Assembly (NCBI GenBank): GCA_029237695.1 | Contig: CM055275.1 | Coordinates: 84,190,068-84,254,067, forward strand | DNA: 64,000 nucleotides | Source: Conchocele bisecta | Lineage: Eukaryota > Mollusca > Bivalvia > Lucinida > Thyasiridae | Reading direction: 5' to 3' | Shown: positions 23,816 through 35,509 of the stretch, in pieces | How the letters are laid out: each line of letters opens with the position of its first letter | Position numbering within the stretch: the stretch's first letter is position 1 | Position numbers and translations under genes: made by a program | Notes under the pieces: model-generated | Databases searched by the model: none | What the model was told of the DNA's origin: nothing | What the model saw: the letters and a program-made list of their open reading frames with translations, nothing else

Positions 23816-24145
23816 GTGGCACAAAGGACGGGTCATTGGCAGGTGTAGTATGTTAACATTGTATAATTAGATGATACATGAAAACATTGGTATTGCGTAA
23901 GTTTACCACGCTGATCGCAAGTCCGGTATATATCAGAATATATATATATATATATATTACTCGCATACGGTTCGCCATTTAGCTTGATAAACCATTAGCT
24001 GTGCCTCCAACGAACATTTCGTACCATTTCAGTTGCAGACGTGTGCTAGATGCTAATGCCCTAGATGCATACTCAAAATAAACCACTTTGTGGTAAGTTA
24101 AGCCCGATTGACAAAGAGGACGAAATATGGATGTTTCTGTCACAG

Positions 24146-24277
24146 ATGCTTCTGACGTGGCAGCGTCTTCCCTTGGTGAAGGGGCAGCCATTGTGGCAGG
24201 TGCAGAGGCGGCGGTGATTGTTGTCGGCGTTATCGTGATCGGCGTCTTCTACAAAAAGGGATACCGAATCAGACATG
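24146..24277 (+). CDS. Transmembrane exon
   Basis: A 132-bp, phase 1-1 exon between TTTCTGTCACAG and GTAGGC. After a short acidic linker (ASDVAASSLGEG) comes the hydrophobic stretch AAIVAGAEAAVIVVGVIVIG followed by VFY, and then the basic stop-transfer KKGYRIRH. It gives a single-pass type I topology with the Ig/FN3 part outside. Confidence 0.85.
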
Positions 24278-24952
24278 GTAGGCAGAAGAACATGTATGTA
24301 TCATGTGTGTAGCGACTACAATATATCCAGTATTATAGTCTGGTTGTTCCGCCGTCTGTCAACTCGTCCGTCCCTCCACCACACAATGTAACTGATTGTA
24401 TTAAGGCCTTATGTATTCGGTTTCCCAAAATACTACTTCGGATATTTCACACAAGTTTTCGTCAGATGGTCCTCTGCCATGTGATGGATGCATGACCTTG
24501 CAAAACCCGCTAGACCAAAGTTATGGCAACATACTTAATGAATTCCCCAAACCGAACATTGGGGACATACTTCTTAAGTTGTTGTTTCTGTTCACAGATA
24601 AGCCTGCCATTGCACACATACTTTCCTGTCTTGGTTAAGTACAATGTTCTCACTAACACACGATCATCTTACTCTGACTTTGCCCAACGTCAAAGTCACA
24701 GTCTTATACGTTCTCATACGATCACATACATGCAATACTATCACAATATGCGATTATTCGATAACAATGATTGTTAGGCAACCCTGTTCAATAAATGTTA
24801 AAACACTATATATTATTGCTGTAACTCCTTTATCTATCGACCGCTGTCCATCCACACAATGGTTACTGTATATCTATATTGCACACGCACATTGTTAGTG
24901 GATACTTTTGGTATATATGAATGCGCCTTTTATTTTACTTTCATATGTAAAG
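24278..24952. other. Intron DNA, no gene recognised
   Basis: Nothing beyond short unsupported frames was seen. Confidence 0.4.
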
Positions 24953-24974
24953 ATGGGACGAAATACACTGGCAG
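24953..24974 (+). CDS. 22-bp cytoplasmic microexon
   Basis: The sequence between ATATGTAAAG and the strong donor GTAAGA adds DGTKYTG and leaves phase 2. That is exactly the phase needed to read the next exon as EQTYVND without a stop. The acceptor lacks a long pyrimidine tract, so the call rests on phase and donor strength. RNA evidence would settle it. Confidence 0.55.
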
Positions 24975-25303
24975 GTAAGATGATTGTACATATATGTTGT
25001 ATCCAACATGTGTGTAATATCGGGTAAAGGTGAATGCGCTAAAATGTTGGTTACTAGTAAAGGTGGTCATCATTCAATTAATGGGTCAGTGGAATAAGGG
25101 AGCGTACTCCCGTATGGAAACAAGCGTTATACGATGTTAACGAGAACAGGCACATCATCCATTTGTAATTGTGTCGGTGGATTGTGATACGTGCATCAGG
25201 TGTAACTAACTCACAGTTACTACCATATCGTGTATAACATACACTTGCAATACATCAGTACGCCATGATTTATATAAACTGCTTGTTTCCGTGGAAATTA
25301 CAG

Positions 25304-25356
25304 TGAGCAAACCTACGTGAACGACACGATGATGAACGAGGTACAAAGACAACCCA
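25304..25356 (+). CDS. Cytoplasmic exon with a YVND tyrosine motif
   Basis: A 53-bp exon between GTGGAAATTACAG and GTAAGT. Entered in phase 2 it reads EQTYVNDTMMNEVQRQP and exits in phase 1. YVN fits the Y-x-N pattern bound by Grb2-type SH2 domains when phosphorylated. Binding is inference. Confidence 0.7.
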
Positions 25357-25689
25357 GTAAGTATATCCTTTGTTTGCATGTATGGATAGATGACCATTAT
25401 AAGCAAGGTGACAACGGTATGGTTCTTGTGGTGGGGTTTAATATCCATTTCTTCCTTGGTCGGTGAAGTCAACTCAACACTTTTCTATCATAGTCGTTGA
25501 TCACATCTTCCGCATTAACACAGTGCACTGATCTTAGACTATTGTTTGAGTATATAAGTGTCGCCCTTTGAACGGACCGCATTGATAATCGTAATCATAT
25601 TTACAAAACATGCTGTCGTATCGAGTGGACCATGTTAACCCTTTCATGGCTTGACGCTAGACCGAACTTAGTTGTACTGGCGCCATCTG

Positions 25690-28440
25690 TAGCTGGAACA
25701 TCCACCATACTGTACGATAATTTAACCATGTAAACTGTGAGCCGCCTTCTTGGGGTCCGGGGACTATGGGCGTCATTTTGCTACTTGTGTTATACATATG
25801 TATATTTAAACATGTAAACATACACCATGCGATCGTTTAGTCATGTAAACTGTAGCTGGAACATCAATTATACGAAAATGTAGCTATGCAAACGGTAGCT
25901 GGAACATACACCTTACAATCATTTAGCCTTGTAAACAGTAGCTGGAACATCAACCATACGATCGTTTAGCCATGTAAACTGTAGCTGGAACATCCGCCAG
26001 ACGATCGCTTTGCCATGTAAACTGTGGCTGGTACATCCACCAAACAATTATTTAGTCATGTACATTTAAACTGTAGCTTGAACATCCACCAATACGATCG
26101 TTTAGCTATGCAAACGGTAGCTGGAACAATTACAATACGATCGTTTAGCCATGTAAACAGTGAGCCGCCATCTTGTCAGTCTATGGTCGAGTTCCCGGGA
26201 AATGGGGGGCAATTTTGCTACTTATGCAGTATTTATATATATATATATATATAGCCATGTACACGGTAGCTGGAACATCTACCATACGATCGTTTAGCCA
26301 TGCCAACTGTAGCTGGAACATCTACCATACTATCATATAGTCATATAAACTGTAGCTTGAACATCCACAATGCGATCATTCACCTATGTAAACAATAGCG
26401 AGAACATCCACATCACAACCATTTAGCCATGAATACAGAAACGGGGACATCCACCATGCGATCATTTAGCCATGTAAATTGTAGCTGGAACATCCAACAT
26501 ACGATCATTTAGCCATGTAAACAGTAGCTGGAATATCTACCATACGATCATTTAGCCATGTAAACTGTAGCTGGAACATCCACCATACTATCATTTAGCC
26601 ATATGAACTGTAGCTGGAACATCAAACATACGATCATTTAACCATGTAAGCAGTAGCTGGAACATCTACCATACGATCATTTAGCCATGCAAACTATAGC
26701 TGGAACATCTACCATGCGATCATTTAGCCATGTGAAAATTAGCTGTGGAACATCCACCATACTGTATTTAGTCATGTAAACAGTAGCTGGAACATCTACC
26801 ATACGATCATTTAGCCATGTAAACTGTAGCTGGAACATCAACCATACGACCATTTAGCCATTTAAACTGTAGCTGGAACATCTAATATACAATAAGTTAG
26901 CCATGTAAACTGCAGCTGGAACATCTACCATATCGATCATTTAGCCATGTAATATGTAGCTGGAACATCCACCTTACAATCATTTAGTCCTGTAAACTGT
27001 AGCTGGAACATACATCCACCATACAACCATTTAGCCATGTAAACTGTAGCTGGAACATCCAGCAGACGATCGCTTTGTCATGTAAACTGTGGCTGGTACA
27101 TCCACCAAACGATCATTTAGTCATGTAAATTGTAGCTTGAACATCAACGTTACAATCATTTAGTCATGTAAACTGTAGCTGGAACATCCATCAAACGATT
27201 ATGCAGTCATGTAAACTGTAACTAGAACATCCACCATTTGATCGTTGAGCTATGCAAACGGTAGCTGAAACATTTACAATACGATCGTTTAGCCATGTAA
27301 TCAGTGAACCGTCATATTGTCAGTTCAGGGTCGAGTTCCGGGACAATGAGGGGCAATTTTGCTATTTATGCAGTATTGATATATATGTAGCCATGCAAAC
27401 GGTAGCTGCAACATCATACGATCGCTTAGCCATGCAAAAAGTAGCTAGAACATCTATCATACGATCATTTAGCCATGTAATCTGTAGCTGGAACATCCAC
27501 CATACTATAAGTTATCCATGCAAACTGTAGCTGGAACATCCACCATACGATCATATAGCCATGTAAACTGTACCTGGAACATCCACCATACGACCATTTA
27601 GCCATATCAACTGTAGCTGGAACATCTACCATACAATCATTTAGCCATGTAAACTGTAGCTGGAACATCTACCATGCGATCATTTAGCCATGTGAACTGT
27701 AACTGGAACATCCACCATACAATAATTCAGCCATGTAAACTGTTGCTATACGACCATTTAGGCATATCAACTGTAGCTGGAACATCTACCACACAATCAT
27801 TTAGCCATGTAAACTGTAGCTGGAACATTCACCATGCACTCATTTAGCCATGCAAACTGTAGCTGGAACATCCACCATACGCTTATTTAGCCATGTAAAC
27901 TGTAACTGGAACATCCACCATACACTCATTTAGCCATGTAAACTGTAGCTGGAACATCCACCATACACTCATTTAGCCATGTGAACTGTAGCTGGAACAT
28001 CCACCATATCATAATTTAGCCATGTAAACTGTAGTTGGAACATCCACTACACGATCATTTGGCCATGCAAACTGTAGCTGGAACATCCACCATACGACCA
28101 TTTAGTCATATCAACTGTAGCTGGAACATCTACCACACAATCATTTAGCCATGTAAACTGCAGATTGAACATCCACCATGCGATCATTTAACCATGTAAA
28201 CTGTAGCTGGAACATCTACCCTACGATCATTTAGCCATGTGAACTGTAGCTGGAACATCCATCATATGATAATTTGGCCATGTAATCTGTAGCTGGAACA
28301 GCCACCTTACACCATGTATTCATGTAAACTGTAGGTGGAACATCTACCATGCGATCGTTTAGCCATGTAGACTGTAGCTGGAACATCCAACATACGATCA
28401 TTTAGCCATGTCAACTGAAGCTGGAACATCCACCATACGA
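25690..28440. repeat. 2.75-kb intronic minisatellite, 43-bp unit, roughly 60 copies
   Basis: The unit contains GTAGCTGGAACATC, CACCATACGATCA and TTTAGCCATGTAAACT, and is repeated head to tail with substitutions and small indels. Three longer blocks interrupt it (about 25736-25810, 26155-26255, 27300-27390). Each has GTGAGCCGCC or a variant, a GTCGAGTTCC-type stretch, GGGGGCAATTTTGCTA and an AT-run, showing a higher-order structure. Unit length is not a multiple of three and frames across it are chance. It fills most of the intron between two cytoplasmic exons. Confidence 0.95.
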
Positions 28441-28911
28441 CCGCCGGAATAGTGACCATTGTTTATTCCCGGGCTAGTAGTCATCGAGTAATGTATTATC
28501 GTCAATACTATGGATCGGAGAGCACCTGTAAGCCAGCACATGCATTCTCATCAATGCAATGGCTCAAATGTGGAGGTCATCGGTATAATAGTTAACACGA
28601 TTACAAGTGTATGACAAAGAAAAGAGACACCGAATTGTCAAAAGAAACATCGGACATTTAATGGTTATTTCGTTAAAATTTGAGATTTTTCCATAAAACA
28701 ATTTGCTTTTCAAATTTAGACATAAGTCCCCTAGTTTCAAAACGATATAATCAAATGGCATGCATACCTAAGGTGTCCATAATAGCTTTTTGTATGCAAT
28801 ATATCAAAAGGTACCCCTGAATGTGAAACAGCCCATCGATATATTCAGCAGCAATGCCATTCAAAATAAGTACCGTTTATGTTTTGTAAATATTTCTGTC
28901 ATATGTTTCAG

Positions 28912-28954
28912 AAATCGATTCAGCAATGTCGGACAACTACATGGGCCCTAAAAG
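28912..28954 (+). CDS. Cytoplasmic exon with DNYMGP
   Basis: A 43-bp exon between TCATATGTTTCAG and GTATTA. Entered in phase 1 from the previous exon it reads KIDSAMSDNYMGPK and exits in phase 2. The next recognised coding block (30.45 kb) appears to start in phase 0, so either another small exon is missing or one junction is misplaced. Confidence 0.6.
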
Positions 28955-29021
28955 GTATTATATTTCGTAATAATGACATGAGTGCTTCCGCTAAATTGAA
29001 TTACGACAAGTTTTCTTATTT

Positions 29022-29217
29022 TACTGTGGCCGGATAAATGTGGCGCATGGTTTTGTGATCATTGTAGATCCAAATCAGCGTGTGCACCCGCACAGTCTGA
29101 TCAGGATATGCACTGTTCCCCATTCCATTCATTGAACATAGGGCGACATGAGCGTGTTATTTGATCAGGAGTTATCCTGGTCACCAATCAAGTAAGCCCA
29201 ATTTCTACAGCCAAATA
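29022..29217. mobile_element. Palindromic MITE, diverged copy
   Basis: Starts CTGTGGCCGGATAAATG, carries GTAGATCCAAATCAGC and CTGATCAGGATATGCAC, and ends AAGCCCAATTTCTACAGCCA. It belongs to the same family as the copy at 13.04 kb. Confidence 0.65.
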
Positions 29218-30440
29218 TCGATTTGACAAGCGTACCCCACCCTCTGATGCGAGGATAGCTACATTTCGTGTCGCAGCCACTTCTGACCGCTCGTTTTCAT
29301 ATTCGACAGTTAGGTTTCTTAACACTTACGTTAATTAACCCACGTCAATGGCCCTGCATGCATGTTTGCATGTCTGGAGAAACTGAATTGTGGCCACTTT
29401 TAACAATTATGCGTTCAAACAGTGTCGTAACAATGAAAATAAATGCAGACTTTATTTTCATAATCGTGAATGTAATATGAAATTAATATGTCTGGTCGTT
29501 CATTTGTGTGTACATGTATATACAACGTAGAGCAATTGCGTAATGCCTTTTAAATATAAATTTCAAAATTTAAACCGGGGGCATCAGTCGGTAGTGTGTT
29601 AGTTGTACTACTGTGGTTAACATCTAGAAGTAGACGCTACCATATGCAGTTGACGTGTTCTGTCATTTAATCAAACCTAGTACATGTTAGCGCGAGGTTA
29701 CTTCTCATTATTCGTATAGGGGTAGCAAGTAGTTGGGATGTAACGGATGGGCTTGAGAAGGATGTATTAGTCACTTATTATTTACAGCATAATACATGGG
29801 GGACCAACATGAATACATGATACATTGATATGCGAACATCACTGTACGGTATACCGATACTATTCAATTACATCTTAATTCAATCGATGGTTATACACTA
29901 ATGCAATATTTGAGTTATAGACGAATTGACTTCACGTATGGTATATCAATAGTCCCTCTTCTGGATAATGATGTTGGTGTACAAGTACTCACAGCTGACC
30001 ATCTTCCATTTGGCCAGTATATATATTGGCACAGTCATCCACTTGACGGACAAGTTCTGATTTCAAACATCTCGACCATAGTTGTATGGGGATGGAGCTA
30101 TGCATATTTAGTGGTATATTGCTATCAGATGCTATGCTGGTCACTAAACCCAATTTTGTCATCGAAGATCACATTCGCGAGTACTTATTCCTTTTTACAT
30201 TTTGATTGCATGTACATGTACTCTATCAAAATTAATTATCAAAACTAGTTACATTTTTCAATGCGTACACCAATTTAGCAGCGAATAATACAGTTTTGAA
30301 AATGTCAGCCATTTTGGACGTTATCGTGAATATTGCATCTTATACATAACTTTTGAAATAGCTGTTGTCATATTCGAATAGCTCGTTTATTTGTGCAACG
30401 ATTACAATAAAAATAGTCAATTTCCATATCATTTTGTCAA
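29218..30440. other. Intron DNA, no gene recognised
   Basis: Any missing phase-correcting exon of the receptor tail should lie here. None could be picked with confidence. Confidence 0.35.
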
Positions 30441-30451
30441 CATTCTGTGAG

Positions 30452-30638
30452 AATCACTGTTCTTACGTCGAGGACGAAACTAACAACATACGCAAAACTG
30501 AAGGTGAAACTGCGTCCATGGATGCCCACACTGACACCCGTGTACATATTTACAGCGACAGCGTCCCCGCCACGTATGAAATGTTGAACTCCGCCGGGAC
30601 CGTCGACTCGCCTACTTACACTGATCTGGGATTGTATG
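30452..30638 (+). CDS. Main cytoplasmic exon with ITAM-like tyrosine pair
   Basis: The frame reads VEDETNNIRKTEGE, then VHIYSDSVPATYEMLNSAG and SPTYTDLGLYG, and ends in phase 1 at GTTAGT. YEML (tyrosine codon 30575) and YTDL (30617) are separated so that the pattern is YxxL-x10-YxxL, within the ITAM spacing range of 6-12. Neither has the classic ITIM residue at -2. Other tyrosines (IYSD, LYGE) add phosphorylation candidates. The 5' border is uncertain: acceptors TGAG at 30451 and CGAG at 30472 both give phase 0, which does not match the preceding exon. Confidence 0.65.
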
Positions 30639-30950
30639 GTTAGTACAGTACTGATCCAGGACAGCAATCGAAATCGAAACTGTACAGCTCGTTATTACCC
30701 TGCAAATATCTGCGATATCTGACTGTAAAATACCGTATCTGACTGGAATTCAGTGTGTATTGGCCCACGTCATATCATATTTGTATGTACGTAAGTAAAT
30801 TATAGAATAAAAGTGTGATTTTGATATATAACTTAGTCTATTGATATGACATATGCTGTCTTAGTACATGTATTTGTATTCCTTCAGGTTGGTCTGGAAC
30901 TTGATAACAATACAGACAATAAGAGCGATATTATTATATTTATTTTTCAG

Positions 30951-30997
30951 AATCGACGAATACGCAGCAAAAGGAATACGAAAATATAAATATATGA
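30951..30997 (+). CDS. Last coding exon, ends EYENINI
   Basis: After TTATTTTTCAG the phase-1 frame reads ESTNTQQKEYENINI and stops at TGA (30995-30997). The final YENI fits both YxxI and the Grb2-type Y-x-N pattern. The 3' untranslated region probably runs to the polyA signal near 31340. Confidence 0.8.
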
Positions 30998-31338
30998 GCG
31001 TTCTCGAGCTGGTGTCTGAGAAGGCCTGAAGTGAATAGCAACTTATAGCACTATGTCATTGTGCTATACGGGCACGATAATTGATAAGTGTACCTACAAT
31101 GCCTAACAAATGAAACATTGCGTAAATTAAATAACAGACGGTTCATGTGTATATATACACATGTCTACGACCGTTTGTCAATATGACTGTACACATATAT
31201 ACATTACACATGTGACCATAGTTAGTTCGACTTCACACACTGCCTACTTGCCTACAGTGTTGTACGTTTTAACTGTCTAGTGAAAGTGTTCAATAGCATA
31301 GACTGTGAAAGAAAATAAAATTTACATTATGCACGGAT

Positions 31339-31344
31339 AATAAA
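31339..31344 (+). terminator. Candidate polyadenylation signal of the Ig/FN3 receptor gene
   Basis: AATAAA within GGATAATAAATACAT, about 340 bp after the stop codon. It is the nearest canonical signal downstream; a weaker AAAATAAAAT lies about 30 bp earlier. Confidence 0.5.
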
Positions 31345-31799
31345 TACATATAGTTTACAGCTCACATATTGGTAATACCTCATGATACCATTACAGTGTG
31401 GTCACCGTGTGAGTGCAGACTTTGCACACACGCGTATCGTGTGCATCTGGTGTTTTCGTCTCATGCCGTGTTTTTAATGAGGACACCTACTTCGTGTCGT
31501 GTTGGTGTGAATCGTGTGGTGTCGCACGACATATATTAAAATATACGTGCAGTGTTTCTAATGCAGTGGTGCCGATATACACGGCATTTGTGTCGTGCCA
31601 CACGTGACGATTTGGATTAAATAGTCAGACTGTCAGGTTAGAGAATGCCAATGTGTGATATTCACTGTCACAACCCGGTAACATGGAGGTCCACCGATTT
31701 CATATTAATGTGTGTATGTATACGCACATTTGATAATAAACGGGATGTATATATATCGTCTTTGTACGGGCGGGTGGGGTGTCGGCGGGCGCAGCTTGC

Positions 31800-32300
31800 C
31801 CACATAATAACTAGAGTTGTACTTCACAAATCATATAATCACAGTTGGTATACATGTTTATTGCGGTAAGATAAATAACCCTATTGATTTTCAAAAACTT
31901 TCTAATGATGTATCTCCCCTTGGCGGCCATTTTTAATGTTTGCATTTTATGTCCTTGTCTACGCAAGAACTCAAGTTCTGCTTGACAGATCATAATCAAC
32001 TTTGGTATTTTGTTATCACAATGGCAAGAAAACGAACGCTATTGCTTTTCACAATTATCTGAAGATTTATCTCCGTTTATTGAGTTATTTGTCCTTATTT
32101 ACTGGTTATGCGTCGACGTGCGCATAATGTGACATTTGATACTATTGTTAGCTGTAGCATACTCCACCCTTGTCCTCGTGATATCTCAAGTTCTACTTGA
32201 CAGATAGATACCTAATTCGGTATACGTATTTACCATGACAATAGTACTTATCTCCTATTGTTTACTGGCTATGCCTTGATGGGCGTTTATTGTGACATTC
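31800..32300. repeat. Three tandem units of the ACTCAAGTTCTACTTGAC repeat
   Basis: Units near 31806, 31968 and 32186 share the TCAAGTTCTRCTTGACAGAT core, a TTCGGTAT..ATGTTTA step and a CTCCCCTTGGCGGCCATTTT or TTTACTGGCTATGC segment. They match the arrays at 10.38 kb. The first follows a YGCAGCTTGCCCA boundary-like motif. Confidence 0.75.
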
Positions 32301-32900
32301 GGCACTCCTGTTCCTAACATTCAATTACTAATAGTAGACCTATTATATAGACCCACTTGTGTTGTATAGACCAACAAAGTCACTACAGTGTAACTGTTGA
32401 GTCCTTAGAATGATACATTCATTAGTTTGGCTTTCGAACAGCACAAACGAGGCCCGACAGTTCGAAACGGTGAATGTGTAGATAGTTGGCGATTTATGTC
32501 GTGTGTACTGTTTGAGCAGTAGTAGTTGCACACAGCTATGTAAACTACCCAAAACCAACGAAATTCACCTAAATCCACCAAAATACCCATGCGACACCAA
32601 CATAATGACCATCTGTTCAAACACCTTTGCCCGATACGCCATATATAATGGCACATCTCGAGTGTTCTAGGATCTGATGGAGCTAGTGGATTGTAGATGC
32701 TGTTTTGTAATTATGAATGCACATGTCGAAGCATGAGACTCACTGTGAAACATGCACATGGATTGTTTAATTGTTAATAACTATGACTGCAATGAAGTTT
32801 CAAAGGTCAATATTTACTTGGTCAATAATATCAATGTCACATTTTTGCGTGAATCTTCAAACTGCAATGAACTTAAAATAAAATAAACTTCAATCTTGGT
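32301..32900. other. No gene recognised
   Basis: Short frames only. Nothing with domain features was seen. Confidence 0.4.
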
Positions 32901-32902
32901 TT

Positions 32903-33133
32903 ATGTGGCTATGACCGGATACATGAGACATGTGGATTTGGCGACCAGTATATATACAGATTAGCCTGTGCATCTGCACAGGATCTGCTCTGTTCGTCGT
33001 TCATCAATGAAACACCCATCATGCTTGTAACAAGCAACACATATTGTTATCAGGCTACAAGAGTGTGCTTTTTGATCAGGACCTACACTGGTCATGAATC
33101 ACATAAGCCCCCTTTCTCCAGTCACAGTCGCAT
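32903..33133. mobile_element. Palindromic MITE copy
   Basis: Left end ATGTGGCTATGACCGGATAC, right end CATAAGCCCCCTTTCTCCAG followed by TCACAGTCGCATATG, with the internal inverted pair AGATTAGCCTGTGCATC and GATCAGGACCTACACTGG. Same family as at 13.04 kb. Confidence 0.7.
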
Positions 33134-33539
33134 ATGTGTTCCTTGAGGACCTGCCACTAGATCAGGTTAATCTAACTTCAGCGCTGAATATAGTATGTAG
33201 TCTTGGTATCTACTTTTAGTGAATGAGTCAGTCAACCGTTTTTGTATGGTACTTATTTCATTTTTCATATTCCAATTTATGAGAAACAGACAACGTCATG
33301 AACACATCATTTTTACCAAAACCATTATCACATGCCCCGACATATGCATGTACTGACTCGTGTTTACCTGTAATAACATATATATAGATTAACAGTTTTA
33401 TTCTAACCAGCAGTATTGTATGCTAACCAAATATGTCTATATCCAATATAGTTTCGTGTACTTATACATGTGTTATTTATGATGTGATTCCTATACAAAC
33501 AGCATGCTGTTATAATGTTATTTACTTGTAATTGTGAAT

Positions 33540-33975
33540 GGCGGATGGGAGCGTGCGATGGGTAATATAACCATATGTATTCTTTCTTACTGTAATACCG
33601 ACCGAAGACATGGTTCGGTCCTCATGTACATCTTTATTGTATATGATATTTCAATTGGGTTATACTACTTATTCGAGTAATATGACTATTCGTATTACTT
33701 TTAGGGAACCATGTCAAGTGACTTAGGTGTGGTACGGACCTGACAACCGGTCGGGTTGTTCTAACCTCAGGGCTGAATTTATATTTATTCGATGAAAATA
33801 TTCCGCTCTGATTTTGGGATTTTACCCCAATGCAGCAAGTTAAATGCGGGATCGAACCTGCTGGCCCCGCCATCTTGTAAATCTTGGGTAGTATTTATCA
33901 GTCACAGTCCCTCATTGGGTGCCAAATGTCACTGGGTGAGTAACTCTAACCAACTGAGCTAACCGGGCACGAATA
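33540..33975 (-). mobile_element. Dispersed repeat with tRNA-like A and B boxes (SINE candidate)
   Basis: On the minus strand, TAGCTCAGTTGGTTAGAG (33961-33944) is a near-perfect tRNA A-box region and GGTTCGATCCC (33858-33848) a B box, but about 100 bp apart, too far for a tRNA gene. The body (CTGCATTGGGGTAAAATCCC, AACAACCCGACCGG, GTAATACGAATAGTCATAT) matches 60.90-61.22 kb, 37.87-38.20 kb and part of 49.73-49.87 kb. It is most likely a SINE or composite with an interrupted tRNA-derived head. Confidence 0.55.
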
Positions 33976-35505
33976 CACACCTTATCCCAATAGTGAGCTA
34001 CGTACCTTGGCACATGGTTTCAAGTGGTCATTGCCAATTGCCGTTCAGAAACGTTGGTTAGCTTTGCCAGATTAACGCAAGCGGTCGTGTAACTAGGTTA
34101 AATAGGGCCAGTAAACTGCTTTGTATACTGGTAATTCTGCTTATTATACAGGCCCTTCCAAGGTGGCACTATGCATGTTATACCCTTATCATTTAGATGT
34201 GTCCTTAGCCAAGACTTTAATGTTACACATGAGTACATGCCCACACTAAATGTTTTGTACTTTCAAATATACATAGGACAAATGTCACTATATTACCATG
34301 ATTACAGCTATAAAGTAATTTATTTATCCCCAAAATTCGCATCAGGTATTTATATTGGAAGCTGCTTAGTGTGGAATAGAATAGTATAATTTAAACATGT
34401 TAAACTTAATGTGTAAATTTGTTGCCAAAATCATCTGAAAACTCGCTTGTCCATTTGTGTTGAGATTGTGTTTCTTCTACATTATTTCGGGTCGTTTGTG
34501 TTACATATAGTATTTTATTTACATATTTGCTTTTATTTACTCTATAGATAAGAGCTTGCGATTTTGGTTGTGTGTTAATATTTCAATTTGTATCTTATCT
34601 ACCCATAATGGACATATTGTTTAATATAATTTGATATGTTATAAAATCTTCATTCATTATGTTCAATATTGCTGAAAAATTAGTAAATCGTAATAATTTA
34701 CTTGCCTGATAATCATAATTATGTTGAAGATCCTTTATGCCATGATCAGACAAATCCTTGAAAATATTGTTATATTTTGATCTTTTAAATTTGAGTTGTT
34801 CCAAATTATTTCCTTCGAAACTCTTTCATTGTTTTGGGAATATTTGTATTGTGCCCCCGCTTTCACGACATTATTAAACAAAAATATTTTCTTCTGCGAT
34901 ATGTTTTACATCGTCTGGTTTTAAATTGCATTCAGAAATAAATGTTCATTCTTATCTTCCAAGTATTTGTTCATAAATTTATTTCCATTTACCTATATTT
35001 GTTGCGGCACATATCCGTTTCTCCCAAGATGCTCTTATTGAAGTTTGAAAACTATCTATGTCCAGAATGTTAACCCCCCTCCCCCTTCATATTGTTGAAT
35101 TATGGTGCTTCTTTTAACTTTATCTGGCGTATTATCTTATAACGCATATGTTGCTGATTATGATAGCTTCTAGCCCACAGGCATTACCAGCCAAACATTC
35201 CATAATTCATCATGTTCAGAGCACTGAGTGCTATGCATTTAAAATAGGATTATACCGGACAGCTTTGAGTCATGTGCTATGATAAGAGGGATATTTGAGT
35301 AGTCATGGATTAAACAAAGAAAGTTAATTTCCGTCTTTACTATATAGCCTTGCTGTACCAATGATTGTATTTTCAGTTTTCAAGATGACACATGGTGGTC
35401 ATCTTGGATTACCTCACCCTAATATTATTCAACCTAGCAAATAATACTTCCTTTAAGTGTGGCCTGCCAACATTAGCGAAATTGTCACATCATTTCCCGG
35501 GTAAC
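33976..35505. other. No gene recognised
   Basis: AT-rich DNA. The 69-codon minus-strand frame near 34.6-34.8 kb is asparagine/lysine-rich without a domain. Confidence 0.4.
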
Positions 35506-35509
35506 ATTT

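Noticed and set aside
27465..27668. Minus-strand ORF of 67 codons with repeated VDVPAT motifs
   Set aside because: It is the 43-bp minisatellite read on the other strand. The unit length is not a multiple of three and stops appear in neighbouring units.
33840..33975. Possible tRNA gene on the minus strand
   Set aside because: Good A- and B-box sequences, but about 100 bp apart and no cloverleaf could be built; fits a SINE-like repeat better.
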